This document shows, one piece after another, positions 33,956 to 48,200 of a DNA stretch of 64,000 nt; position 1 is the first letter of the stretch, and the number at the start of each line of letters is the position of its first letter. Made by a program: the position numbers and the translations under genes. The notes below the pieces were generated by a model. That model was not told the DNA's origin and did no database searches. It worked only from the letters and a program-made list of their open reading frames with translations. This DNA is from Sipunculus nudus (taxonomy: Eukaryota > Annelida > Sipuncula > Golfingiida > Sipunculidae), in contig CM049317.1 in the NCBI GenBank assembly GCA_026874595.1, positions 46,026,401 to 46,090,400 of the forward strand. The letters are read 5' to 3'.

Positions 33956-35255
33956 TATATGACCAACTGATTACATGGCCTTGTTATATTTGCTTCAGAA
34001 GTTCCTACTTATAAGAGATACTGAGTGAAGTAAATATAAAGTTGTCTTACCCTTGTGTCCCCCGTTTAGCAAAACCCTGGATCCGCCCCTCATAGCAGAC
34101 GTCCTTGCGAAAAAAATATAGCAGCCTGACGCCTGGATATTGTGGGGCTTTATAATTCTAATTCATGTGCTTAAATATCACTCTTGGTGTTAGATATGTT
34201 TCCAATAATGCCACTATAGCGGATAATATTCATATAACATTGTTAGTTTTAATTATGATGACATGATCCTTAACTGCACGATAATCCAGTAGGTCAGTTA
34301 TTAAAAGATGTAAACTGCTTTGATATTCGAGCAAGATCTTTGAAAACTATTGTATCCATTTCCTCTTTTCGTTTTCCAGAATTGGCAAATGCACATTACC
34401 CTAAATTTAAAGCTTGAAAGTGTCCTAATTTTTTTTACAGAATAGGTCCGTCGTTCCAAATTTGTCTCGGAGGAAAACTTATCCCGCTTGCCGCTACGTT
34501 CCATTGCATGTTGAACATTACCCAGTTTTCGAAACAGTCATTCTCTTAATTCATGGAACCGACAGGTGAGGGCTCCGTCAAATGCACCGTGTTTAAATTC
34601 TCATTGGAGTCCGACATTCATGCATAGGTAAATTTCAGCCGTTTCTCTTATGCAAGATAAATTTTCCAGCTAAAAGGGTTTTCTGTAATACTAAATTATC
34701 CAGTACCTAAGGTTCAGCTTTTTCCAATGCAGAAACTACTTTATTTTCTAGAAGTGAACAAATTAAACATCCGCGTAATATATTTGTGAATTATGCCACT
34801 GCAGTGATCCAGTTTAGCTATTTTATGTCAACTGTCTTAAAGTGACCCACGTTCAGTAAAACAAATCATTCGTCAATTATACAGTGATGTTGGCAACTAA
34901 GAAGTAACATGCAATAGAAACACTTCAGAGAACTTCAGTCACTAGAAATTGGCTACCATTTATTCTGTGAAACAGCAAAAGAGAAATGCAAAAATGGAAT
35001 AGTGGTAAACAAATATTTTTATATTTATCGATGAATGTCTGGCGCATTGAAACTCATTTGTTATCAGTGTCAATTACGGACGTTTCCCCTTTTCGGGAAG
35101 TCCAAATAGCACTCACCGCATCCTGCATGCAGATTGGACAGTACTCTTTTGCACAGCAGCCTATCATATACCTTTGCTTGTTACTTAAAACCACATGAAT
35201 GTAAATAAAATAAAGATGCTTCTGTTGGGTAGTAAAAAACGCTACAAATTACATG

Positions 35256-35302
<47 letters not shown>

Positions 35303-35514
35303 ATGTAGTTGATTCATTTTTTCAATGTACCATTTTTTGTCAGCGTTTTAGGTGAGTCAATTTTATACAATAACCATGATTATTGTAGGTTGAATCAATA
35401 TCTTCAAATTACAAAGTAGAAATATTTTTTATTCACAATACTTTATACTTTTTCTCAAGGAATTAATTTTTTTCAAAGATGTTGGTCGCAAACTTGTCTA
35501 TGGAAAATTTTTCT
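33956..35514. other. Intergenic or 3' flank of the membrane-protein gene
   Basis: Holds a short 'CTGGATCCGCCCCTCATAG' element tail at about 34078 and a (TA)n at 35258-35299 (just 3' of this it is AT-rich). No exon recognised. Confidence 0.4.
35258..35299. repeat. (TA)n microsatellite
   Basis: About 20 TA units. Confidence 0.97.
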
Positions 35515-35600
35515 TTAACTCGTGTGATCGTAGTTATATCCTGTTAAATCTTCCTGGAACGTCGTGTTGACTTCAAAGTCTGAACTTGGAGGGCCAATGT
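35515..35600 (-). CDS. Membrane-protein gene, terminal exon
   Basis: 86 nt after a TTTTCAG acceptor. It completes a G|AC Asp codon, encodes IGPPSSDFEVNTTFQED and LTGYNYDHTS, and stops with TAA at 35517-35515. Confidence 0.72.
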
Positions 35601-38600
35601 CTGAAAATTAAATACAAAAATGTCTGTTAGCTGGATAGTAAAAAAATAAGCGGCACGGTATTGTCCTGAAATCCTGAAAGACACGAATATTTATACAGTA
35701 CTTAAACATATCAACCGTCTCAAGACTTATCTTGTATAATAAGAAAGTTTGCATTATTTCACCTTTGTGACTTTGACCCTTGACCTTGTGACTTCAAATT
35801 CATTTATGCTCTCCCCATACTGGCAAGTCTGCTAAATGCGCAAAATGGAAAGTTTGGGATGAAAAGCTTGCCTTAAAATGCAGCCATAATCTTTTTAAAT
35901 AAGTGAGGCCTGTGACTTTGACCTTTGACCTCATGACCCCAAAATCATATAGGTTCCTGCTTTAGTGGTGGGCCAAACCTAAGTCAATGTTGAAATCCAT
36001 GTGTCAATACAACCTGGAGTTATCATCTGGAAACAAGTTTGTGTGGATGGACGGATGGACAGACAGACAGGCAAACAGTGATAACTATATGGCATCCACT
36101 TGTGATCAATAAACACACAAGGTTTTGGGACACTAGATGTCATTACAGCTGAGAAACTTAAATGATTGTTGTCATTTTATGGTAAAAAAATATTTTAAAA
36201 AAATATTCGTTAAAATAACAAAAAAATGCATGTGGAGCCACCACTTTTCGGGAATTGACAAAACTAGTCATGGTCAATATTCAAGGCAAGATTCATGACA
36301 ATCAATGCATTAAATATAAAGATATTTGAGGTTTTGTATTATATTTTTGATTATTCTGTGGGGGGGTACTTTCAAGCCCCATAGCTCGGACGATATAGGT
36401 CGCAGTGACCTAATTTCAGATTTCCAAGAAGTTTTTTCATTGACCTCCCTGGATATTCACATAGAAGTTTCTAGATCCAGCGGTTACGATTTGTGCCCTG
36501 CTAACGGACGGCCAGACGGCCGGACGGACGACGGACAAAGCGCCATTCCTATACCTCAGTTGACTTACATTCAGCTTAGCTAAAAACGCTAGGGTGACAT
36601 CATCACTTCTTAGACAGTGCTCTCGTTGCATTCTTTCGACTAATTTATTTCACTCAGCCACTGCCCGTATGGGGAACATGAGTCGAAGACTGCCACAATT
36701 AAGGTAAGCCAGGTGTTATTGGCAACGATCCAAGCTACAACCCTGGATAACACTCATTGGTCTAATCAACGGTCGACGAATCTTGGTCCTGTCCAAAATG
36801 CTCAGTAAGCGGCGACTGAGTGAAATGAATAAGCAGGAATGCAAAGTGAACACTGTCTAAAGAGTGTATAGGCCGACATAGGGATGAGACCAGATTAGAG
36901 GCCTTGGGATTAGATGTACAGCCGTATTCGAGGCTTCGTCATATTAGAAAGAACACTGGTTGCATTAGAAGTGCGACCGTATTAGGGTTAAGGCAACAAT
37001 AAATTCATGTTAGCATTACATCATGAATCAGAAGTTTGCATTCGACGGAATGCAAGCCTTCGCCAGGCAGTTTTCCCTTTTATGGGATGGTCCCTGAATT
37101 GTGTTTGCACTGACTTATTCGGCCCACATTTCAAGGTTCATGCGTGCATAATTTGCCGTGTATTTGTGAATATTCCTTAATGACGTCCCTGAATCAGGAT
37201 CATGAGCCAAATCCAAACCAAAACTTAAATTATTCTTCATTGGCCCATTGGCGAAATGCCCTGAAGATTTCATGACTGCGTGAGCTATTTTGTGGACAAA
37301 CACACACACGAACGGGGATGTACGCATGGCCGAGGAAATTAGACCGTGTCAGAAGCTTGAGATGCGCGACAGTATTATGAGACGTTCGTTGTGTATGTCT
37401 GTGTGTATTTGTTATAATACCTTCTTGCAGATTTGTGTAGTCTGCATTTAGCTCTGGTGGCGGCGGGATGGCAGGACCATCACACTCTGATCCAATTATC
37501 ACTGAAAGTTGAAAACATACAGTATCAGAGCGTGGTCACGTGAACGTAAGGTAACTCTGTAATTATATGAATTAAAGTGTGGCATTTTCATGCAGCCAGA
37601 TCGGGATAAAGGGGTGTAACAATAGATAATATGAAAATAACCTGGAAATTGCCAAATGAAAGAGTACAGAATTAAAAGTTAAACATGAATATTTATATAT
37701 ATACCACTATTTTTCGGTCATGAGTTTTTCACTCTTTCACCATATGATTATATTTATGAATGTTTGATCATTAGATATCTGAAACCATGTTCATCAGAGC
37801 TGCTATGTTTCCAGATATTTTGCCTTTTTTAACTTATTTCAGAATGAAGGCTTTATCTAGCTGTATCCTCTGTCATTGTTATCATATAGCTATTGAGAAG
37901 AATTCATTATGTTAAATAAGGAGAACAACATTGCATGTCATATATATATATATATATATATATGAAACTGCACTATTCGGCGTAGCTTGTCAGTTGAGAC
38001 CTATAACGTATGGGGAACTTTTTATAACCGCGCCCTGCCCAAGATGCCGTCTCTATACACTCAAAACAAACCTTTGTACATATAAAGGCACCGTGGAACG
38101 GTCGGCACTACTTGTATCAACTGTCAAACTTTAAAATCAATTGTTTAAATAACTTCTGTTTTCATTTAAAATGCATACATATATGCCTTTACAAAATGTT
38201 ACTTATGCCGTGAAGTTCTTACAACAAAAACACCCATGTAATTTGCCTTGGTACAATTCTTATTCAACATGTTTGTACGGACTTTACTGCCCTCTTCACA
38301 AAATTCTACCTACACCTCTGCTGTATTTAAGCCCCGATGCATTGGGAGCCGCAGAATTTGAAGCCCACAATAACTAACAAGTGACCCATGGGTCATGACG
38401 CTCAGCTGACCTGTGACATCATGGACTGAGATTCACAACTTCCAGTCAAATTTTGAAGAACCAATTTGCCAATTTGTTGAAAATTTTCTATGACAACAGA
38501 AATATATATCACCTATGTCTGGTTAAAACACAGTGAATTGATGGTCTGAGGAAAATGCATGATTGTTAAGCTATCAGGAACTATTCCAACAGCTTGCTTG

Positions 38601-41600
38601 AAACCTGTCAGTCTCAAAAGGAACACCACAAAGGGCAAATATAAGATCAAAATATATAGCAAAAATCAAGGAAATACATGCAAGAATTATTGAGAAACAG
38701 GTGCTTCTGTATGAATTTTTATTCAATACAAGCCAACTGTACTGCACTTTTATAAATGATGGTAATATTTATTCAGAAATATTTGACCCAATCCTTTACA
38801 AGATTACATAAATATACATCCAACTGCATTCACTTTAACTGTTCTTGAGATAATATGATCAAAAGGAATTAAAAGATGGTTGCCTGGTGGCCATACTGGA
38901 CTTCTGAAAAGTCTGAAATCAGACAACAAACATTTTCTAAATCGGACCAAACATTAAAGAAAAATTACTGAAACTGCACTGAAAAAGAATTTCTAAGGTG
39001 GCTAACTGGCAGACATAATGGATTTCTGACAAGTATGACATTTGATATCCCACATTCTCCAATAAGAGACCAAACTTGGGGCAAATTATCCAGTAATGAA
39101 TGCCCAAAATAATTCAAAAGGCATGTCCAGGCCCTCATATCAGATTTATAGATATGCAATTGTAAAAAGTGTAAGTCCAATATTTTTATTATCACTCTGC
39201 TTTTCAATGGGGTCAGCAGGGTAGGTAAACTGCCAAGCCTGAAAGAAAAGAAATGCAGAGTCTTGAAATAAAACAAAAAGCCATCCTAAATCAAGGTACA
39301 CATCCACATATTATGATAACAAACACTTGCTTTTATATGTGGTGATATATATTAAAATATTCAGATATCTAGGAAACTAAGTTTATTGCTAGGATTCCAT
39401 AAAATAAACTGCAAAATGTTCCCATCATCTTATAAATCAGTAGCTAAACCTTAATACTATACTCTCATAGTCTTAATGCCTGGCTGAAGCATTCTGACAA
39501 CAGTGTTTTTGTTATGAAGTAACGAGGTACTTATCACTGAGCCTTATCACTTAATAGGCTGATACAAAAGGGAGTCATATGTCACCAGTGTCACTCACAA
39601 TTACAGCCACACAGGGAGATGTACCAGCTGGAGTGGGATGGTTATATATACAAGAAAAATAGAGATGTTCTATAAAATAAGTAATTGTGAACATCCCTGA
39701 CCTATGACCTTGGCCTTTTGCCCATATATCAACTGGATTCTTTCTAAATGATGGGTAACTACTAACCACTAAAATCTGGTGTAATTACTTGGCAACCAAT
39801 GGGTGAATAACTTTGACCTGCAACCTTTAACCTGCTGACCAGCTGACCCAAAAATCAATAAGTTATTTATTCAAGCAAAAAGACCCATAAATATGAAGTT
39901 TGAGTCAAACTGAGTGATGTATAGATGTGGCAATTGTGAAAGACTGAAGGTTTGTTTGGACAGTTACACTTGAAATATGCTCACAAGCATTTAGAACAAT
40001 TAAATATTGTGACCTTGACCTTTGACTTTTTGACCTCAACATCAATAGGCTTCTTCCCTTATTGGTAGGTAAGCCATATATGACAGATGGAAGGTACAGA
40101 TTGAAAAGTTTGCCTGAAAATGACTCCACGCAAGAAGTGGGTGCTGTGAACTTGACCTTTGACCTCAAAATCAACAGGTCTTTTCCCCTGTTGGCAGAGA
40201 AGCGATATCAGTGCTGGAAGGTTTGGAATGAAATGTCTAGCTTGAAATGTATCCACAACCTTTTCAAAGAAGTGGATCCTGTGACCCTGACCTTTGACCT
40301 TGTGACCTCAAAATCTATAGGATTCTTCTCCAACTTAGTAGGTGACTTATATGTGAAAGATCAAAGAATTGGGATGAAGGGGATGGCTTAAAATGCATCC
40401 ACAGGCTTTTCAAAGAAGATGCTCCTGTGACCTTGACCTTTGACCTTTTGACCTCAAAATAATTATGGTTCTTCCCCTGTTGGTAGGTGAGCTGTATGTG
40501 AAAGATGGAAGGTTTGGGATGAAAATTTTGTCTCAAAGAGTTATTTCTGGGGGGTGCAAACACACCCCATAACTTCGAGAATAAAGGTCGCAGTGACCTA
40601 ATTTCAGGTTTGCAAGGAGATCTTTTTATAACCTCTAATACTGCACAGGGTTCATGGCCCTAGCCCCTACCGTTAAGATTTGTGCCCTGCTAACGGACGG
40701 CCGGACGGACAGACGGAAGGACGACGGACAAAGACCCATCGCTATAGCCCAGCATGACTGAAAGTCAGCTGAGCTAAAAACCCTAACCAAACTATTGTGG
40801 GTCCGATTATGCGCAGTGTGTTTTAACCAGTGTTATAACAAGCCATTGAAGCCCTCAGTCATGAATTCTGAGATAGCTTTCCTGAAAGTGCTCTCGGACG
40901 AATGCATGTAAGACGAGTGTTTAACCTTGGTGCACGATTATTGGATTTACCTGAATGGAAAAGAGCACCGTGCAGAAAATGATGTGATGTCTCCAAGTTG
41001 TATGACGTCACAGAGAATGTATAAAAGGATATGCAATCAGCAGTAGTTATTGGCCACTGATACTGTAATTCGTTTGTGGCCGCTTTTCCCAATATTGTGA
41101 GAAAATTTCACCTTTTTTTACACTCAGTGACCCTCTCTTTTCAGCTCCCTGGTACCACAGAAATACCAATCTGTGTGAAACTACAAAGTTTGTTACGACT
41201 GCCCTCAACTCAGGACTTGTCCAATAGGTTTATATCAAGATTCTACTACAGCAGCAGGACAGTTGAGGTCAGCAACACTAAATGAGGAACATTCTTTATT
41301 ATTGTCTAACTTCACCCTCACAGCATCCTACTCTCTGCGTCAAATATGCTCAGCTCGAAAATGGCCTAACTTGCATCAAAATGTACAGTTTCCATGGCAG
41401 CCGATTCGAATGTTGCAATACTGATGATCGCTGTTAAAAGAACTGGTCCTAATTTTGTTGATGTTATAGGTAAAACAAAAAAAACTCAGTAAGTTCCAAT
41501 TTACATTTGGCTTCCTTTGCAAAATAATAAAGCAGCTCACAGAATGCGGTGATCAAGGCAACAGCTAGTAACAGGACGACGACGAAGATGGTTACCAGGA

Positions 41601-44600
41601 AACATGTCGCCTTGGTAACCGTGCAGCACTTGAGACAAGGTTCCTCCATCCTGCTGGCGGTGGTAGCCGGTCCCTCTGCCTCGATCTGCGACCCGTCTAC
41701 AAAAATGTTTGTAAACTAGACATTTCTTGGCACCTTGGTGCCAGAGTATCCCCAGACATAGTAGCCCCCCCCCCCCCCCTTAAGAATAGACCCCCATTTT
41801 TAGCAGCATATACTGACACTTGGCATATTTATTGTTTCTTCCATCTAACAATCCACAATCTTGTTGAAGATGTTGGTCCTGTGACCTTGATCTTTTTAAA
41901 GATGTGTCCTGTGACCTTCACCTTTGACCTTGTGAACTCAAAATTGATAGTGTTCTTCCTCTCTTGGCAGGAGAACTATATGTGCAAGATGAAAGGTCTG
42001 AGATGAAATGTTTGGCTGAAAATGCATCCACATCTTTTTAAAGATGTGTCCTGTGACCTTGACCTTTGACCTCATGACCCCAAAATCAATTTGGGTCTTG
42101 TTTTTTAAATGGGACATATATAAGTCAAGTTTGAAATCATTACATCAAAAAAAGCAGGAATTATCATCCAGAAACTAATTTTTGGACAGATAGCTCCTGT
42201 GGCCTTGACCTTTGACCTTGTGACCCCAAAATTTATATGGATCATCCACTATTGGCAAGTGAGCTATATATTCAAGATGGAAGGCCTGGGATGAAAGTTT
42301 GGCTTAAAATGCATCCACAGTATCTTTTAAAATGCCAGTCCAGTGACCTTGACCTTTGACCTCATGACCCTAGAACCTATAGGGTTCTTACTTTAGCGGA
42401 GGGCCATACATAAGTCATGTTTGAAATCCATATGGCTATCAAAACTGGAGATATCATATAAGAGGTGTGTGATTTTCATCATATATGGCAATATTCAAGG
42501 TCAAGGCCACTGTCATAGGAAAGGTCATGACCCCAATTTAAATAAGCATCATCCCATAACCCATACCTATGTATATGCATAATATAAAAGAAATCTGTCC
42601 ATTAGTTTTTGACTTATAATGCTCACAGTACTGTAAGGTGGCAATTTTGGGGGTATTAAACGGCACGAAAACAAGTAAAGAATAATAGGTGGCGCCACCA
42701 GTTTCTGGAACATGACAACCCTATCCATGATCTTCCATCAACTTGATTTTGGGATAAATCCATGCAAGATTTCTTGAGATATTAAAGAATTTGTGTGATT
42801 TTCCCCAAAATTGGACCTATTCAAGGTCAAGGACACTCTCCTAGTAAAGGTTGTGACCTCATTTTAAATAGGCGTCGTCCTCTTTCCCATATCTATACAT
42901 ATACCAAGTTTGGTAAAATTCCGTGAAATATTTTTTGGGTTATCGCGCCAACAAGATTTATATGCGGCGGCAGCGGCGGCGGCGGCGGGACCGGTATGAA
43001 AACATAGTATCCCCGACTTTGTCTGGGGATACAATAATAGGTGGCGCCACCAGTTTCTGGAACATGACAACCCTATCCATGATCTTCCATCAACTTGATT
43101 TTGGGATAAATCCATGCAAGATTTCTTGAGATATTAAAGAATTTGTGTGATTTTCCCCAAAATTGGACCTATTCAGGGTCAAGGACACTCTCCTAGTAAA
43201 GGTCGTGACCTCATTTTAAATAGGCGTCGTCCTCTTTCCCATATCTATACATATACCAAGTTTGGTAAAATTCCGTGAAATATTTTTTGGGTTATCGCGC
43301 CAACAAGATTTATATGCGGCGGCAGCGGCGGCGGCGGCGGGACCGGTATGAAAACATAGTATCCCCGACTTTGTCTGGGGATACAATAATAGGTGGCGCC
43401 ACCAGTTTCTGGAACATGACAACCCTATCCATGATCTTCCATCAACTTGATTTTGGGATAAATCCATGCAAGATTTCTTGAGATATTAAAGAATTTGTGT
43501 GATTTTCCCCAAAATTGGACCTATTCAAGGTCAAGGACACTCTCCTAGTAAAGGTCATGACCTCATTTTAAATAGGTAAAGTTCCATGAAATATTTTTTG
43601 GGTTATCGCGCCAACGAGATTTATATGCGGCGGCGGCGGCGGGACCGGTATGAAAACATAGTATCCCCGTACTTTGTCTTGGGATACAATAAACACGAAA
43701 AATAGCATCTACTCTTTGAAATAAATATCTGTACCTGCCAAAAATATTGCCCTAAAATCGTTTGCTTACTTCTGTATACCAGAGTTAAAACAAATTAATC
43801 AGGCGCGATCAGAAGCATCAACAAACACAGTGCGTGCATTGCCCTGCCGACAACACCTGTCAATCAGGGGATGCGCTGACTGATTTGGCCTAAAATGTTA
43901 TACATGTACATGTGATACTGGCTGAAACATCGCGTGTTGCAGCTCACACGTTGCTACGCGTGTCATTTCAGCTAAGGTCCCTGGACCTATCGTACTGATC
44001 TATTGCAACATTTTCTACAATGATTTAACATTCGGTCCATGAACTGTTATGTCTATCGAGAAGTGATATATCAGAGAACAAGAAGGTCCATGTATATGTA
44101 TAGTTTGGACTCGTCCTTGTTGAGGATTTCTCGCGCATGCGCAAATTCGGACCTACGGTCACGCGGTCTTGTTATGGTAAACAGACACACGTGGATTGTT
44201 TTTACTAACACGCAGAACCATATTAAGATGTTAACAGCTATATGGAAGGAAATGAGATTTTTTTTGCTGTTAAACTTGCAAAAAGCAAAACTGAACGAAT
44301 GGTACGAAAGAATGAGCATAATTGGTCCTGATTATGTCCTTTTAGGGGATTTTTTTTTTTTTTGTTGCGAAATGCGATTCATCTTAACCTGTATCAGGTT
44401 TTCATGGAGATGTGACCATGAATCGCTGGCTGTCAAGTCTGGTCAAAATTGGTACATGGCTACCCTGCTAATAAACTTACAGGAACATTAATACAGGATT
44501 CTCAAAAGAAGGGTTGTAGTTTAAGCATAGTTATAACTCTGCTGAATATTTTCAGTATCATTACCAGTATCTATCATTATTAGCATGCAGCAAAGTAGCG

Positions 44601-45191
44601 TATATAGTCATACTCCATCAGTATATCTGAAGTTGGCAACCATGGTATTATACAATTTGATTCAATTAAATTTAATTTGATTATACACAATAACACCTAC
44701 CGTGCTGTACCGCCATTTTTCCTCCCGTATATTATTGTAACGTGCCCCGAGATAGTTTTGCTATAAGATTCCTTGTTATTTTAATGAAATGAGACCCGCT
44801 TCATGATACCGTACTGATGTTACTGATGCAGGAAACAGAAAGACCAAGAGATACAGCAGCCTGTAAACATACCCCGTGTACGAGCCTGACTGCCTGGTGT
44901 TAGTGTTTCCTGAGAACTTGGTGACAGGTATACTCAGGGTACGCCCATGCCGAGTGACTGGAGAGGGGGTCTGCTGTACACCAGATCAACAGCTGATCCC
45001 TGTCTCCCCGCGGCAATCTCTCGTCTCATCTAAACAGTTTGTTTATATAACGGACCATTAAATTAGGGGTAACATCGCTTCTCGCCTGGTTGTTTTATGG
45101 AACTTAACATCTTTTCTTGTATTGCGACAACTAACTCTTAGAAATCCTCAAACCTCCCGAAAGCTTATAAAATGTATCGTAAATGAAATTA

Positions 45192-45227
<36 letters not shown>

Positions 45228-48200
45228 CATCATCATCATCATCATTACAATCCTCGTCTTTGTCATTTCTTGTGAACGCGATAACTTTTGAACGATTCAC
45301 CATTTTTTTCCCATGAAACCTGAAATTTAATTGTTTCTACCAAGATCTCGGACGAGTTCGAATACCTCTGACCTTGACCTGCATCATCAAGGTCAAATAG
45401 GCCAAAAAAATAATTATTTTGTGAATCCCATAACCTTTGAAGTATAGCATGTGTTTTCTACAAATTTGAAACACCAATTGTTTCAGCCATGTTCTTTGAT
45501 GAGTTCGAGAACTGGTCACCTTGACCTGGATCTTCAAGATCAGATCAGCCAGAATTAAAATTATTGTGAACACTTAAACTATTAAACCACTCAGTATATT
45601 TTCATGAAATTTGAAATTGAAATTGTTTCTACCAATATCTCACACGAGATCGCAAACCGTTGACCTTGACCTCCATCATCAAGGTCAAATGTAAGGTCAG
45701 TATATTTTCATTAAATTCAATTTGTGAAATGTGTCTACTTAAATCTCCGAACTTTCAAATAACCGGTGACCTTGACCTTCATCTTCAAGGAAAAATTGGC
45801 CAGAACAGAAATTATTAGCATTACTGTGACTGTAGTCTATATTTATTTTAAGGATGATAAAATTAAGAAATCTTATTGACAAAAATATCCAAGTGACCAA
45901 TTGTTAATGACGCTCAGCTGACAGAAAAGCGTCATGAGCCAATATTTATGATATAAGTTATTTTTTTTATAAGAACTAGTTAATCAGGTTTTCACAAACT
46001 TTGTATGACAAAGATATATATCTGGATGGTCTTGGATAAATAAATGACTGTTAAGCGAATCTTTGCATGAAGATAATCTTAATACTGTAAATGAGGGAAA
46101 TAATTACATTTTTATGAACCAACACAAATTAATTGTTAGATAACGTAGAAAACTAGAAATCTACATATATAAGGAATGCAAGCATCCGTTCGTGGTGTGG
46201 TCCCAAACAGTGTTTGCATTCACTTGTTCGGCCCATAATCCCAAGTTCATTCGGGCGTAAGTGATTTTACATTTGTGAATACTCATTAATGACGTTCCTG
46301 AATACGGATCGTGTACCGGATCCACACCAAAATCTGATTGATTCTCCATTGGCCTATTTCCATGTTTTAGGTACGCTCTCGAGGCAGCGAAAATCTTGCG
46401 CTTCTCAAGAAGCAACTGATTTTCACGCTGCCAGCTTTGACCGTTTATGATATCTTTAGACACCAGATGGCGGTTCGTTGTCCGCTGAATAAAACGTGCG
46501 TATGATGTGACAAGCAGCCAATCAGATGCCAATAAACAAACACTCGAAGGCATCCTGGCTCCGCCCAAAGCTACGCTTCAAGAAGCCTTTGATGAGTTTA
46601 CAGTCGAATTTTAATTGCTCTTTCTGCATTCTCGCATTATCGACCGATTCGATTAAGACATTATGACTGTGTTAGCGTAGCCATGTATCTGTTGTCTGCA
46701 GAACTTAAACCAGCCAGAATGGTGCACGCAGCCTTAGTTGTTACGTTTCGTTTGAATTACAGCTCACCGGCAGGGCATCCTATGTGCCCAAGGCCCTAAG
46801 CAAACCACGTCTGTGGCAATTCTCCCTGAGCCTGTGGCCTGTTCAGATGGTTACCGGAGCGATGAGGTGTTAATCAAAACGAAATGAACATGATTGGCTC
46901 TGTGTATTTACCGCTTGGCAGTGTCTTCCAGCACTAGGTCCCACCTAATTGGACAAAAATACAGTGCTCGATCCCCTCTAGTGTAGCAATTCAGGAAACG
47001 AGGTCATAACAAACAGCGCTTACGATATAAGTACTAGGCCTATAGTTAAAGCGCTGTGTAAAGAGCGTATGTTTTAGGACGGCCAGAGAGGGACAAAGGG
47101 TGATCGGTATAGGCCAGATGATTACTGCAGCTGAGCCAAACAGGATACGGAACCTTTATGAAAATCAATACTTTAAACTTATTTGGTTTAATCCAATAAG
47201 TGCAAAGTACAAATTCAGTCAAGATTCACTATATACAATCATGATTCAAACACGAAAAGGTTTAAGGCTTTAGAAAAAGCGCTCCCACTTTTAGACATAT
47301 ATATTTCATGTTTAAGAAATTCAAATGAATTAACTATTTCAGTTTCAGGATGAATGTCTCTGTTAGAATAACAGAGTAATATTGATGGGTATTTCTTGTT
47401 TCTTGGTGTTTCTCAAGTATATACATGTATTTTCATCCTCCACAAATATCTGACACCACACACATCTGTATGGCTTAAACGGTTTTGTGAAAAAGCGTGT
47501 GATGGGAAACCTGGTTACTACATTATACGTCTGTATAGATAGGGCTACTGCATGAGTGACTAAAGTTGGTAACTTGGGTATATATGGGTATATCTTTACC
47601 TGTGTTACTACCAATGTTAGTACAAACCATGGGCGTAATTTCGTGGGGGACATGCACCCCCCCCCCCTTCAACTAGGTGGACATACATTTTGCAAATTAA
47701 ATAAATGTTATTTTGAAATCATAAAATTGGCTCTATTTGCATTTGCAACCCATAAAAATACCATTTATCAAAAGAATGTGTCGCTATACTGCAATGTTCT
47801 TCAAATATCAATGCTTATGACCATTTCACTAGATTCAACATATCTATGGCTACGTTACCGTATTGAATTTTTTATATTAGATATGCCAAAACTACCGCTT
47901 TTCGACCAATTCACAATGCATGTGCATGCATGGTACAGATTACTGTAAATTTTGAATTGGAAAGGGGAAAGAAAATGAGATTTAAAAATTTACTGTTAAA
48001 ATTATTTTCTCACATTTTTGTCGGTAGGAAAGCCAAATTGCCCCTGAATCGTTAATCATGTAAATCAAGAAATAATAACAGTGATATATAGTGCCTACAG
48101 TTTATAAAAACCAGACTTCATATTGTACCTTGAGTAATTGTGCTTTAGTTATCCTAGCAAATATGACTTTCATTAAAAATAATGGATAACCAAGATAACC

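Noticed and set aside
42864-43481. Identical 83- and 68-codon frames on both strands
   Set aside because: Overlap each other antisense and arise from the 352-bp repeat with its CGG tract (Ala or Arg runs).
47363-47653. Minus-strand frame with KPYRCVWCQ-like text resembling a zinc finger
   Set aside because: Only one CxxC pair, no His ligands at the right spacing, no neighbours.
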